A stretch of DNA of 64,000 nt from Ornithinimicrobium faecis (GCF_023923225.1 NZ_CP099489.1:1054001-1118000); one strand, 5' to 3'. Positions 48,546 through 57,628 are shown, counted from the first letter of the stretch. Numbers and translations: made by a program. Notes: generated from the letters alone by a model not told the origin.

Positions 48546-48827
48546 TCAGATGCGCTTGTGGGTGTTGTCCTTGCCGCTGACCGCGCCATAGATCAGCACG
48601 AGCACGATGGCCACGACGACGCCGAGGCCGAAGGCAACCCAGTCAAAACCTGGGGTGTCGCTGTTGCCGCTGATCAGGGTGTAGAGCCAGGACCCCGCGA
48701 GGGATCCCACGGCGCCCAGCAGGATGGTGATCGGGATCGAGATGTTCTGCTTGCCGGGCAGGATGAGACGGGCGAGGGGGCCGATAATGCAACCCGCGAT
48801 CAGCGCCCCGATGATGGTCCACAACAT
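48546..48827 (-). CDS. GlsB/YeaQ/YmgE family stress-response membrane protein
   Basis: 93 residues with three membrane helices. IIGALIAGCIIGPLARLILPGKQN is the family-defining first part, then ITILLGAVGSLAGSWLYTLIS and VAFGLGVVVAIVLVLIYGAV. The family (transglycosylase-associated proteins) has no proven biochemical role but is induced by stress in several bacteria. The gene stands alone between a terminator and the DUF3107 gene 139 bp upstream. Confidence 0.9.
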   Translation of the reverse strand: MLWTIIGALIAGCIIGPLARLILPGKQNISIPITILLGAVGSLAGSWLYTLISGNSDTPGFDWVAFGLGVVVAIVLVLIYGAVSGKDNTHKRI

Positions 48828-48965
48828 GGTGATCCAACCTTTCTCGCTGTGCAGTGCACGACGATGTTCCGAGACAGCCGGAGGACCCGGTGCCGCGAAC
48901 CCAGTCCGTCTGGGCGGTGCTCATGGTACTGCTGTGACGGGTGGGGTTGGGGGATCTTCGACCGA

Positions 48966-49190
48966 TCAGTAACTTCCGAAGCCCACCTTGCCGGCTTCCT
49001 CGACGCCGATCTCGACGTAGGCCACCGAATCCACCGGGATGAGGACGCGGCGACCCTTGTCGTCGGTCAGGTCCAGCGTGCCCTCGCCGCCCAGGGCGCT
49101 GGTGACGATCTCCTGGACCTCCTCGGCCTTCTGCGCGGACTCGATGACAACCTCACGGCTGACGTGCTTGACACCGATACGTACTTCCAT
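48966..49190 (-). CDS. DUF3107 protein (TB9.4-like)
   Basis: 74 residues (MEVRIGVKHVSREVVIESAQ...), the length of the mycobacterial protein TB9.4/Rv3208A, which lies beside a tetR gene there as it does here. DLTDDKGRRVLIPVDSVAYVEIG is the conserved strand pair of this ATP-binding-like small protein family. The function is unknown. GGGAG precedes the ATG. It starts 71 bp after the TetR gene on the same strand, so the two may be co-transcribed. Confidence 0.9.
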   Translation of the reverse strand: MEVRIGVKHVSREVVIESAQKAEEVQEIVTSALGGEGTLDLTDDKGRRVLIPVDSVAYVEIGVEEAGKVGFGSY

Positions 49191-49261
49191 GCTCCCTCAA
49201 TCTCTGGTCGGTCAGTCTTCAGTCTGGGGTGTTCAGTCTGGGGTGTTCTCAGGCGTCAACG

Positions 49262-49894
49262 TTAGTCGGCGTCGTTTTCTGCCCGGGTCAGCGGGAAGCG
49301 TCCCAGGCCACGCCAGGCAACGGTCGAGACGAGCTCGACCGCCTCGTCCAGCGGCGTCTGACGACCCTCGGAGACCCAGCGTTGGGCACAGGCCTGGGCC
49401 ATGCCCACGAGGCTGACCCCGAGCAGTTGGGCGCTGGAGAACGGCAGGCCGGTGTCCTGGGCGATCAGCTTGGCGACAGCGTCGGCGCACTGCACGACCG
49501 GTCGCTCGAGCAGGTCGCGCACCGCCGGCTCGCTGATCAGGTCGGTCTCGAACAACAACCGGTGTGCACCGTTGGGCTCGTCGGCGAACTGGAAGTAGGC
49601 ACGAACCGTCGCCCCGATCCGCTCCGCGTTGTCGTCGCTCGAAGCTAGCGCGGCCTCGAGGCGGTCGATGAGCAGGTCGGACTGCGTCTCCAGCAGGCCC
49701 AGATAGAGCTCGAGCTTGCCGTCGAAGTGCTGATAGAGCACCGGCTTGCTGACCCCGGCGCGATCGGCGATCTCGTCCATCGAGGTCGCGTGATAGCCGG
49801 AGTCGACGAAGGCTTCCTGCGCCGTGGCCAGCAGTTGCTCCCGGCGTGCAGCGCGGGGGAGACGCGAGCTCGGTGTGGTGTCGTGGCTGGGCAG
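49262..49894 (-). CDS. TetR family regulator, non-canonical start
   Basis: 210 residues if translated from CTG 49894. The helix-turn-helix begins EQLLATAQEAFVDSGYHATS and continues MDEIADRAGVSKPVLYQHF. The first half of this domain lies upstream of the first in-frame ATG (49780), and no in-frame ATG, GTG or TTG exists before the divergent gene. GAGGAGGA lies 4 nt before CTG 49894, so that is the best start. The effector domain has FADEPNGAHRLLFETD. It is in the Rv3208 position, upstream of the DUF3107 gene. Starting at 49780 would leave a protein without helix 1. Confidence 0.78.
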   Translation of the reverse strand: MPSHDTTPSSRLPRAARREQLLATAQEAFVDSGYHATSMDEIADRAGVSKPVLYQHFDGKLELYLGLLETQSDLLIDRLEAALASSDDNAERIGATVRAYFQFADEPNGAHRLLFETDLISEPAVRDLLERPVVQCADAVAKLIAQDTGLPFSSAQLLGVSLVGMAQACAQRWVSEGRQTPLDEAVELVSTVAWRGLGRFPLTRAENDAD

Positions 49895-49935
49895 TGGTCC
49901 TCCTCGGGTCGCGCTCCGTGGGGAGCTGTCGGTCC

Positions 49936-49941
49936 TATCCT
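49936..49941 (+). promoter_or_regulatory. -10 box of leaderless MGMT-family transcript
   Basis: TATCCT, 6 nt before the ATG at 49948. Confidence 0.5.
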
Positions 49942-49947
49942 GTGTCG

Positions 49948-50274
49948 ATGCACTCGTTCCGGACGGACCCTGCGCCGCTGCCTGCGTACGCAGGCCGGGT
50001 GATCGAACTTGTTGACAGTATCCCCTCCGGCTGCGTCCTGAGTTATGGGGACGTGGCCGAGCTGCTCGAGCAGGGCGGCCCGCGGCAGGTCGGGCAGGTC
50101 ATGTCGCGCTATGGCAGCAGCACCAACTGGTGGCGAGTCGTGCGCGCTGACGGCCAGTTGCCGAAGTGCCACGAGGGGGAGGCGCGGGAGAAATTGTTGG
50201 CGGAGGGGGCGCCGCTGACCAGTCGCGGCGTGCAGATGAAGGCCGCCCGGTGGGACGGTGTCAGTGGCTCCTGA
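49948..50274 (+). CDS. MGMT family (alkyltransferase-like) DNA-repair protein
   Basis: 108 residues, a single C-terminal-type MGMT domain. SIPSGCVLSYGDVAELLEQG is the DNA-binding helix-turn-helix, and NWWRVVRADGQLPKCHEGEA is where active methyltransferases have PCHR. Here the segment reads PKCHEGE, so classical O6-methylguanine transfer to a PCHR cysteine is uncertain. Alkyltransferase-like proteins flag bulky O6-alkyl lesions for nucleotide excision repair. Rv3204 occupies this place in M. tuberculosis. The gene lies 13 bp before the helicase-nuclease gene. Confidence 0.82.
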   Translation: MHSFRTDPAPLPAYAGRVIELVDSIPSGCVLSYGDVAELLEQGGPRQVGQVMSRYGSSTNWWRVVRADGQLPKCHEGEAREKLLAEGAPLTSRGVQMKAARWDGVSGS

Positions 50275-50287
50275 TCAGATGGGGCCA

Positions 50288-53200
50288 ATGAACATCACGG
50301 AGGGGAACACCACGGAGGAGAACACGACGGCGAGGAACACTACGGCGAGGAACACTACGGGGGACCTGCTCGACGCGAAGACCGTCAACGGCGCGGCGGA
50401 CGCGCTCGATGACACGCAGCAGGCCGCCGTCCGCGAACGGGTTCCTGTGCTGCAGGTGATCGGTGCGCCTGGCACCGGCAAGACCCGGGTGGCGGTGGCC
50501 ACCGTGGTCGATCGCGTGCGCCGGGACGGGCTGGCTCCCGACACGGCCCTCGTCCTCGCACCCACCCGCCTGGCCGCGGGGCGGCTGCGCGACCAGATCA
50601 CGGCCGCTGTCGGGGGCACGACCACGCAGCCGCTCGCGCGCACCCCGTCGGCCTTCGCCTTCAGCCTGCTCGGCGATGCCGCGGCCGCCGACGACGAGCC
50701 GGCGCCCCGACTGCTCTCGGGCGCCGAGCAGGATGTCGTGCTCGCCGACCTGCTCGCCGGTCACCGGGAGTCGGGAGGGGGGCCCGTCTGGCCGGCCGGG
50801 CTGCGTGAGGCACTCACCACCCGCGGCTTTCGCGACCAGCTGCGCGATCTGTTGATGCGCACCGTCGAAAACGGTTTGGGGCCGCAGGAGTTGCAGGACC
50901 TGGCGGCCCAGCACGAGCGGCCCGAGTGGGCGGCTGCGGCGGCAGTGCTCGAGGAGTATGACGAGGTGACAGCCCTGCAGCGCCCGGCCACCTTTGACCC
51001 GGCGTGGATCAGCACCGCTGCCGCGGACCGGCTCGCCGCCGACCCGGGTCTGCTAGACCAGGTCCGGCGCCGGGTGCGGCTCATCGTGGTGGATGACGCG
51101 CAGGAGCTCACCGCGTCGGCGGCGCGGCTGATCGAGCAGGTCCACCACGCGGGTCTGTCGGTGGTCCTGATCGGAGACGGTGATGTGACCGGACAGGGCT
51201 TCCGCGGCGCGGACCCGGCCCGCTTCACCCGCCTGGCCGGACGGCTCGCCGCCCGGGTCGGCAGTGCGCCCACGCGTGCCGTGCTCGGCGTGAGTCACCG
51301 CCGCGGGCCCGAGCTGCTCGCCGCCACCGTCCGGGTGGTCGATCGTGTCGGCGCCAGCACGGGCGCCGACCACCGACGGCCCGAGCCGCTGATCGCGCAG
51401 AGTGCCACGTCCGCTTCGCCGGTGGCGGGTCCGGCCAGCACCGAGGAGGGCGCGCCGGGGCCGCTCGAGGTCGTGACCGTGCGCACCGCCGCGCAGGAGG
51501 CCGCGCTGGTGGCGGGCCGGTTCCGTGCGGCCCATCTCGGCGACGAGCGGGTGCCCTGGTCACAGATGGCGGTGCTGGCCCGGAGTCGCTCCCGGCTGGA
51601 TCAGGTGCGCCGCGCTCTGATCAGCGCCGGGGTGCCCGTGCATGAGCCACCCAGCACCGGCCCGCTCCAGGAGCACCCGGTGGTGCGGGCGCTGCTGCTG
51701 GCCTACGAGGTGTGCCTGCGACCCGAGGGCGCCGGCCCCACTGCAGCCGAGGCTGTTGAGCTGGTGACATCCGCGCTCGGGGGCGCGGACCCGGTTGCCC
51801 TGATGCGGCTGCGTCGTGTGCTGGCCGCGGCCGAGCGTGAGGACGGTGGTGCCCGGCCGTCGGAGGAGGTGCTGGCCTCCCTGCTCGACCAGCCCGCAGG
51901 CCTCCGGCTCCTCGGGTTCGATGCAGAGCCAGCGGCGCACCTTGCCGACGTCCTGGTGGCCGGACGGGCCGCCGCCGCGCGCCAGGTGGACGGCGGTTGG
52001 TCGCCGGGCGTCACGGCCGAGTCCGTGCTCTGGGCGGTGTGGTCCACAGCGGGGGTTGCCGACGTCTGGAGGGGGGCGGCCCTGGCCGGAGGCGCCGCGG
52101 GCGCCCGGGCCGACCGCGACCTCGACGCGGTGATGACCCTGTTCGGGGCTGCCGAGGCCTATGTCGACCGGTTGCCCGGACGCGGCCCCGACGGGTTCCT
52201 CAGCCACGTCAGGGCGCTGCAGGTCAGCCCAGACTCCCTCGTGGCTCGAGCTCGCCCGACCGAGGCTGTCGAGGTGCTCACCCCCCAGTCGGCTGCCGGT
52301 CGCGAGTGGGACCTGGTCGCGGTGATCGGTGTGCAGGAGGGAGTCTGGCCCGATCTGCGGTTGCGTGACTCCCTGCTCGGCGCGGAGACCCTGGTGTCTG
52401 TGCTGCACGGGCGCCCAGTGGTCGGCACCGCCGGGCTGCGGGCCGCCCAGGCGCAGGTCCGGGTCGACGAGGTCCGCCAGTTCTATTCCGCGCTCACCCG
52501 CGCCCGCACGTCCCTGCTGGTGACCGCCGTGGCCAGCGTTGATGAGCAACCCTCCAGCTTCCTGGACCTGGTGGACCCGATCGAGGGTGAGCGGGTCCCG
52601 GTCGACGTGGACCCGCCCCTGACCCTGCGCAGCCTGGTCGCCAGGCTGCGGGCTGACCTGGTCCGTGCGCAGCGCGACGGAGACCTGGTGGCTCGGGACC
52701 GCGCTGCTGGCCACCTGATCACCCTGGACGAGGCCGGGGTCGCCGGTGCCGATCCCGCCAGTTGGTGGCAGGGTCGGGCGCTCTCCGACGAGCGTGCGCT
52801 GCAGCCCGAGGGTTCGGTGTCCGTGTCGCCGTCGCGTGTGCAGACCTTCAGCGAGTGTCGACTGCGCTGGATGCTCGGGAGCCGGGGCGGTGACTCCGGC
52901 GATTTCTCGGCAGCAGCGGTGGGCACGCTGGTCCATGACGTGATCGCCGAGGCACCGGATGCCGGGGCCGCGGAGCTGTCCGAGGGGCTGCGTGCACGAT
53001 GGCACGAGCTGGCCCTGGGGGACGGCTGGGTGCAGCGGCGGGAGTGGGAGCGCGCCGAGCGCATGCTCCAGCGCTACGTCGCCTATGTCGCCGAGGCCAA
53101 GGGAGCGGGGCGCGAACTCGTCGGGGTCGAGCTGGAGCTCGTCGCTGAGCACGAGCGGGCCCAGATCTCTGGTCGAGTCGACCGGCTGGAGCGGGATGCC

Positions 53201-53653
53201 TCAGGGGATCTGCTCGTCATCGACCTCAAGACGGGCAAGAGCCGGCCCACCAAGGCCGAGATGGAGCGGCACCCGCAGCTGGGGGTCTATCAGGTCGGGG
53301 TCGTCGCTGGTGGCTCCCGACTGCTCGAGCAGGCCGCCAAGCGGGCGGCCGGGGACGCCCCCGAGCAGGAGCCCGCGCCCGAACAGGAGCCGGCGCCAGC
53401 AGAGCCCGGGCTGGCCGGTGCGGCCCTGGTCCAGATCGGGGCCCCGGGAGGCAACCCGCAGCAGAAGCACGGTGTGCAGCGGCAGCAACCGTTGGATCAG
53501 GACCCAGATCCGCAGTGGGCCCACGACCTGGTCGCAGAGACCGCCGAGGGCATGGGTGGGGCGGCCTTCCCTGCCTCGCCCGGTCCGTGGTGCCGGGTGT
53601 GCTCGGTGCGCTTCAGCTGCCCGATCCAGCCGGAGGGGAGGATGCTCGCATGA
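50288..53653 (+). CDS. adnA: AdnA-like helicase-nuclease subunit (UvrD-like motor, Fe-S PD-(D/E)XK)
   Basis: 1121 residues. Walker A is GAPGTGKT at 59-66; helicase motifs continue (IVVDDAQELT, SHRRGPELLA). The nuclease domain is in the last 270 residues, with D965 (GRVDRLE), D979 and K981 (VIDLKTGK). Four cysteines (C857, C1102, C1105, C1111) can hold a 4Fe-4S cluster as in AddB/Cas4-type nucleases. With AdnB it should form the RecBCD-like end-resection machine of actinobacteria. Residues 2-26 are five NTT-type pentapeptide repeats. Start 50288 (a TCAGAT box is 7 nt upstream); 50279 and 50258 are in frame. It overlaps adnB by 4 bp. Confidence 0.88.
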   Translation: MNITEGNTTEENTTARNTTARNTTGDLLDAKTVNGAADALDDTQQAAVRERVPVLQVIGAPGTGKTRVAVATVVDRVRRDGLAPDTALVLAPTRLAAGRLRDQITAAVGGTTTQPLARTPSAFAFSLLGDAAAADDEPAPRLLSGAEQDVVLADLLAGHRESGGGPVWPAGLREALTTRGFRDQLRDLLMRTVENGLGPQELQDLAAQHERPEWAAAAAVLEEYDEVTALQRPATFDPAWISTAAADRLAADPGLLDQVRRRVRLIVVDDAQELTASAARLIEQVHHAGLSVVLIGDGDVTGQGFRGADPARFTRLAGRLAARVGSAPTRAVLGVSHRRGPELLAATVRVVDRVGASTGADHRRPEPLIAQSATSASPVAGPASTEEGAPGPLEVVTVRTAAQEAALVAGRFRAAHLGDERVPWSQMAVLARSRSRLDQVRRALISAGVPVHEPPSTGPLQEHPVVRALLLAYEVCLRPEGAGPTAAEAVELVTSALGGADPVALMRLRRVLAAAEREDGGARPSEEVLASLLDQPAGLRLLGFDAEPAAHLADVLVAGRAAAARQVDGGWSPGVTAESVLWAVWSTAGVADVWRGAALAGGAAGARADRDLDAVMTLFGAAEAYVDRLPGRGPDGFLSHVRALQVSPDSLVARARPTEAVEVLTPQSAAGREWDLVAVIGVQEGVWPDLRLRDSLLGAETLVSVLHGRPVVGTAGLRAAQAQVRVDEVRQFYSALTRARTSLLVTAVASVDEQPSSFLDLVDPIEGERVPVDVDPPLTLRSLVARLRADLVRAQRDGDLVARDRAAGHLITLDEAGVAGADPASWWQGRALSDERALQPEGSVSVSPSRVQTFSECRLRWMLGSRGGDSGDFSAAAVGTLVHDVIAEAPDAGAAELSEGLRARWHELALGDGWVQRREWERAERMLQRYVAYVAEAKGAGRELVGVELELVAEHERAQISGRVDRLERDASGDLLVIDLKTGKSRPTKAEMERHPQLGVYQVGVVAGGSRLLEQAAKRAAGDAPEQEPAPEQEPAPAEPGLAGAALVQIGAPGGNPQQKHGVQRQQPLDQDPDPQWAHDLVAETAEGMGGAAFPASPGPWCRVCSVRFSCPIQPEGRMLA
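50291..50365 (+). repeat. Five 15-bp repeats at the 5' end of adnA
   Basis: Units begin AACATCACGG, AACACCACGG, AACACGACGG, AACACTACGG and AACACTACGG, each 15 bp, giving Asn-(Ile/Thr)-Thr-(Glu/Ala/Gly)-x. They lie before the first conserved helicase residues. Confidence 0.8.
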
Positions 53654-56600
53654 TCGGGGCACTGGAGATCGCTTCGGCGCTGGGTCAGTTGCCGCCGACG
53701 CAGGAGCAGGTTGCGGTCATCGAGGCACCGCTGGAGCCGACCCTGGTCGTCGCGGGTGCCGGATCGGGCAAGACCGAGACGATGGCCTCCCGCGTGGTCT
53801 GGCTCGTGGTCAACGGTGTCGCTCGGCCCGAGGAGGTGCTCGGGCTCACCTTCACCCGCAAGGCAGCCATCGAGCTCGGCGAGCGGATCGGGCGTCGACT
53901 GCGAGCCGCGACCGAGCAGGGTCTGTGGACGGCCGAAGACGACGAGGTGCCCCTGCCGGAGGTCTCGACCTACCACGCGTATGCCGGACGGCTGGTTTCC
54001 GAGCACGGGCTGCGGTGGGGGATCGAGCCAGACTCGCGCCTGCTGTCCGAGGCGTCCGCCTGGCAGCTGGCCCACGAGGTGGTGCACACCACCGATGCAG
54101 ACCTGGCCGGCTTCGAGAAGGCGCCCGCCACCCTGGTGGACGCCGTCCTGTCGCTGTCGGGGGAACTGGCCGAGCATCTGGTCGAGACCCGGTCGGCGCG
54201 CGAGCTCGTCGAGCACTATGCCGCCCGCCTCGCAGCGATGCCCGGCAGGGACCACAAGAAGCCACTGAAGCTGGCGGCGGAGACGGCCGACGACCTGCTC
54301 GATCAGGCGAGGGTCTATCCACTGGTCGAGCGCTACCGTGAGCTCAAGAGAGCCCGGGGGACGCTGGACTTCGCCGACCAGATGGCGATCGCCGCACGCC
54401 TGGCAGCAACGCTCCCGGCTGTCGGCGCACAGGAGCGCCAGCTGCGCAAGGCCGTGCTGCTGGATGAGTTTCAGGACACCAGCGAGGCCCAGATGGTGCT
54501 GCTGTCCAGCCTGTTCGCTGGGGAGCAGATGCCGCTGACGGCGGTGGGCGACCCGAGCCAGTCGATCTATGGCTGGAGAGGCGCCAGCGCGACGACGTTG
54601 AGCAGTTTTCCGGAGATCTTCCCTGCCGGGGATCGCCCTGCCGCAGTCCTGCCGCTGTCGACCTCCTGGCGCAACGCGCAGCGGATCCTCACCGTGGCCA
54701 ACGACGCCTCCAGCTCGCTCCGCCGGCGCAGCAGGGTGCCCGTGACCCAGTTGCAGCCTCGACCCGGTGCCGACACCGGCACGGTGCGTGCCGCCCGACT
54801 CCTCACGCACCGCGACGAGGCCGGCTATGTCGCCGAGTGGGTGCGAGGCCACTGGATCGGTGCCGACGGAGAGCCCACGGGGCGCACCGCCGCCGTCCTG
54901 TGCCGCAACCGTGCCCAGTTCGATGAGGTCGTGCAGGCGCTGCGAGGTCAGGGGCTCCCCGTCGAGATCGTCGGCCTCGGCGGGCTGCTCAGCGCCCCCG
55001 AGGTGGCTGACCTGGTGGCTCTGCTCACCGTGGCACAGGACCCGACCAGGGGCGATGCCCTGATGCGCCTGCTCACCGGGCCCGTGTGCCGACTCGGGGC
55101 CGCCGACCTCGATGGATTGTGGGCCTGGGTTGGTGCCCTGGCCCACAGTGATGGGCTCCCACGCAGCGAGGCCGTCCTCAGCGATGCTCTGGATCGCCTG
55201 CCACCGGTCACCTGGGCCGGGTCGCGGGGGCGCCGGGTGAGTGAGACTGCACGGGCACGGGTGCGGGCGTTGGGGCAGGCCGTCGACCGCGTCCGCTCCC
55301 TCGCTGGCCTGCCGCTGCCTGAGCTGCTGGTGGAGGCGGAGCGGGCGATCGGTCTCGATCTGGAGGTCACCTCCAACCCCGACCTGCCACCGGCCTGGGG
55401 CCGGGCACAGCTCGACGCCCTGGCCGAGGTGGCAGCTGGCTTCTCGGTGAGCGCCGAGCGGCCCACGCTCGGCGGCTTCGTGGACTGGCTGGAGGCGGCG
55501 CGCGAGCGGGAGCGTGGGCTGGAGATGGCCGAGGTCTCGGTGTCGGACTCGGCGGTCCAGGTCCTCACGGTCCACGCAGCCAAGGGGCTGGAGTGGGACG
55601 TCGTCGCTGTTCCTGGGCTGGCCGAGGGGATCTTCCCGTCCTACACAACCAGGACCCGGCCCAACGGCAGCGAGTGGAGCGCCTCGACACCCAAGGACAG
55701 GGGCTGGCTCACCGGGCTGGGCAAGCTGCCCTATCCGCTCCGGGGCGACGTGGCAGGATTGCCGGCTCTCCCCCTGGACTCTGTGGTGGACACGCACGAG
55801 CTCAAGGAGGCCGTGGAGGACTTTGGCCTGGCCGGTGGCCGCCACCAGGTGGACGAGGAACGTCGCTTGGCGTATGTCGCCTTCACCAGGGCACGGCACG
55901 ACCTCATGGTGACCGCGCCCGTCTGGTCGACCGGACAGACACCTCGACAGACATCTCGCTTCCTCGAGGAGGTGATTGCCTCACCCGATGGAGGGGTGGA
56001 GGTCGCCCACTGGGCGCCCATGCCGGACCCGGACGACCCGACCCAGGTGGTCAACCCACTGCTCGCCGAGGAACAGCTGGCGCCGTGGCCGACAGTGCCT
56101 GACGCCCGCCGCCGACTGGTCACCGACGTTGTGCAGGCCGTCCTGGACGCTCGCCGAGCAGGAGCCGTGCCAGCCGCGGATCCGGACGATCCGGTTGGAC
56201 TCGAGGTCACTCGGCTGCTGCGCGAGCGCGCCGAGTTGCGAGCAGCCCGCGAGGTCGCAGGGCACGCCCAGCTCCCCGAGCACCTGTCCACCTCGGGCCT
56301 GGTCGAGCTCACCGCAGACAAGGAGGCCTATCTGCGGGCCCTGCGCAGACCCGTCCCGGGTCCCCCCGCCCACGCGGCCCGGGCGGGCACCAGCTTCCAC
56401 GCCTGGGTTGAGCGGCACTTCGGCATGCCGTCGCTGGTCGAGGTGGAGGGCCTGCAGGCCGACTCCGATCACGAGCTGGTCGACCTGTCGACCATGCGCG
56501 CCAACTTCCTGGCCAGCGAGTGGGCGGGGCAGTCGCCGGTCGAGATCGAGGTCCCGGTCGAGACCGTGCTCGGTGGCCGTGCCGTCCGAGGTCGGATCGA

Positions 56601-56871
56601 CGCGGTTTTCGGCCACGGCGACGGATTCGTCGTCGTCGACTGGAAGACGGGAGCGCGCGGCGGGGGAGAGCGGGAGCGCACCCGCGTGTTGCAGCTCGCC
56701 GTCTATCGCGTGGCCTATGCCCGCCTGCGGGGGATCGACCCCGAGCGCGTGAGCGCTGCGTTCTTCTATGCGGCGACCGGCGAGACCGTGCGTCCTGACC
56801 TGCACTCGGAGCAGGAGCTTGAGGACCTGCTGGCGGGGCTGGCCGACGCTGCCCCCGTGCTCAGGCCGTAG
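53650..56871 (+). CDS. adnB: AdnB-like helicase-nuclease subunit
   Basis: 1073 residues with a complete superfamily 1A helicase: Walker A AGAGSGKT at 35-42, DEFQDTS from 272, GDPSQSIYGWRGA, VLTVHAAKGLEWD and LAYVAFTRARHD. The C-terminal PD-(D/E)XK nuclease has D984 (GRIDAVF), D997 and K999 (VVDWKTG), plus QLAVYR. This subunit supplies the main motor of AdnAB, which unwinds and degrades DNA from double-strand ends. The ATG overlaps the adnA stop (ATGA). Its 3' end overlaps the convergent membrane-protein gene by 11 bp. Confidence 0.9.
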   Translation: MIGALEIASALGQLPPTQEQVAVIEAPLEPTLVVAGAGSGKTETMASRVVWLVVNGVARPEEVLGLTFTRKAAIELGERIGRRLRAATEQGLWTAEDDEVPLPEVSTYHAYAGRLVSEHGLRWGIEPDSRLLSEASAWQLAHEVVHTTDADLAGFEKAPATLVDAVLSLSGELAEHLVETRSARELVEHYAARLAAMPGRDHKKPLKLAAETADDLLDQARVYPLVERYRELKRARGTLDFADQMAIAARLAATLPAVGAQERQLRKAVLLDEFQDTSEAQMVLLSSLFAGEQMPLTAVGDPSQSIYGWRGASATTLSSFPEIFPAGDRPAAVLPLSTSWRNAQRILTVANDASSSLRRRSRVPVTQLQPRPGADTGTVRAARLLTHRDEAGYVAEWVRGHWIGADGEPTGRTAAVLCRNRAQFDEVVQALRGQGLPVEIVGLGGLLSAPEVADLVALLTVAQDPTRGDALMRLLTGPVCRLGAADLDGLWAWVGALAHSDGLPRSEAVLSDALDRLPPVTWAGSRGRRVSETARARVRALGQAVDRVRSLAGLPLPELLVEAERAIGLDLEVTSNPDLPPAWGRAQLDALAEVAAGFSVSAERPTLGGFVDWLEAARERERGLEMAEVSVSDSAVQVLTVHAAKGLEWDVVAVPGLAEGIFPSYTTRTRPNGSEWSASTPKDRGWLTGLGKLPYPLRGDVAGLPALPLDSVVDTHELKEAVEDFGLAGGRHQVDEERRLAYVAFTRARHDLMVTAPVWSTGQTPRQTSRFLEEVIASPDGGVEVAHWAPMPDPDDPTQVVNPLLAEEQLAPWPTVPDARRRLVTDVVQAVLDARRAGAVPAADPDDPVGLEVTRLLRERAELRAAREVAGHAQLPEHLSTSGLVELTADKEAYLRALRRPVPGPPAHAARAGTSFHAWVERHFGMPSLVEVEGLQADSDHELVDLSTMRANFLASEWAGQSPVEIEVPVETVLGGRAVRGRIDAVFGHGDGFVVVDWKTGARGGGERERTRVLQLAVYRVAYARLRGIDPERVSAAFFYAATGETVRPDLHSEQELEDLLAGLADAAPVLRP

Positions 56872-57526
56872 TCGCGTCGTCGACGCTGGCGAAGGGTGCC
56901 TCCGGGATCAGGTGGGCCACCAGAAGCTTCAGAAACAGCAGCGGCGCGATCCACCCCAGACCGTCCGGGACTGGGACCAGGGTGGCGCTGAGCAGCGCTG
57001 CTGCCACCAGGGCGCCCATCGCCACGGGGCGTCGCACCGGCAAGGGCGTGTGCTCGATCAGCAGGGCAAGTCCGAGCAGCAGCACCGCGTTCAGGGCCAG
57101 CCACCCCCACTGCTGATCGAGGACCAGGATCGCGATCAGTGCCAGGTGGACCACGTGCAGGGAGACGAACCGGAGTCGTTCGCCCCGCGTGCCGGGCCGG
57201 TGATACCAGCGCTTGGCAGCACCCGTTGAGTTGGTGAGCACCCCGCCGAGGGCGTCGATGGTGAAGATCGCCAGAGCGATGACACCCCACCAGTGCAGCT
57301 GCACACCGACTGAGGCCACGTGTGCCAGGACGAGCACGCCCAGGATGGGGATCCCGCACAGTTGCACGAGGACCTCCACCCGGGTCGGTCCCGGACCGAA
57401 GAACCGGTCCACCGCGCCGCGCCACCCGGGCCGGGGCGCCGGCACCTTCCAGGCGATCGCCAGGTCTGGGCGATGTGGTCCCTGACGGACTGGGGCCGTC
57501 CCTCGGAGCGACGACGGCGCTCTCAT
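56861..57526 (-). CDS. Polytopic membrane protein of unknown function
   Basis: 221 residues from the ATG at 57526, which has GAGGAG 9 nt upstream; the frame extends further through the operators without a better site. About 45 polar residues precede six hydrophobic segments (VLVQLCGIPILGVLVLAHVA, WWGVIALAIFTIDALGGVLT, FVSLHVVHLALIAILVL and others). TNSTGAAKRWYHRP between helices 2 and 3 is a notable polar loop. No family recognised. It is divergent from a TetR gene, with two matching operators in the gap, so it is probably the regulator's target, perhaps an exporter or an enzyme of lipid metabolism. Confidence 0.75.
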   Translation of the reverse strand: MRAPSSLRGTAPVRQGPHRPDLAIAWKVPAPRPGWRGAVDRFFGPGPTRVEVLVQLCGIPILGVLVLAHVASVGVQLHWWGVIALAIFTIDALGGVLTNSTGAAKRWYHRPGTRGERLRFVSLHVVHLALIAILVLDQQWGWLALNAVLLLGLALLIEHTPLPVRRPVAMGALVAAALLSATLVPVPDGLGWIAPLLFLKLLVAHLIPEAPFASVDDATTA

Positions 57527-57551
57527 CTCACACAACTCCTCGTTGACTCTC

Positions 57552-57571
57552 TGTGGACCGGGTGGTCCACA
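57552..57571. promoter_or_regulatory. Operator 1, TetR-type palindrome
   Basis: TGTGGACCGGGTGGTCCACA, with the complementary arms extended by CTC/GAG outside. It lies between the start codons of the membrane protein and tetR, just downstream of a TACTCT -10 box for the leftward gene (57571-57576, minus strand). Confidence 0.7.
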
Positions 57572-57582
57572 GAGTAGCAAGG

Positions 57583-57600
57583 TGTGGACTAGCTGGTCCA
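57583..57600. promoter_or_regulatory. Operator 2, TetR-type palindrome
   Basis: TGTGGACTAGCTGGTCCA shares TGTGGACYRGNTGGTCCA with operator 1. The centres are about 31 bp apart (three helical turns). It covers the -35 position of the tetR promoter (-10 box 57617-57622), as expected for an autorepressor site. Confidence 0.7.
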
Positions 57601-57616
57601 GACGTTAGATTTCCGG

Positions 57617-57622
57617 TATGTT
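57617..57622 (+). promoter_or_regulatory. -10 box of leaderless tetR transcript
   Basis: TATGTT, 6 nt before the GTG at 57629. Confidence 0.55.
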
Positions 57623-57628
57623 CGGACG

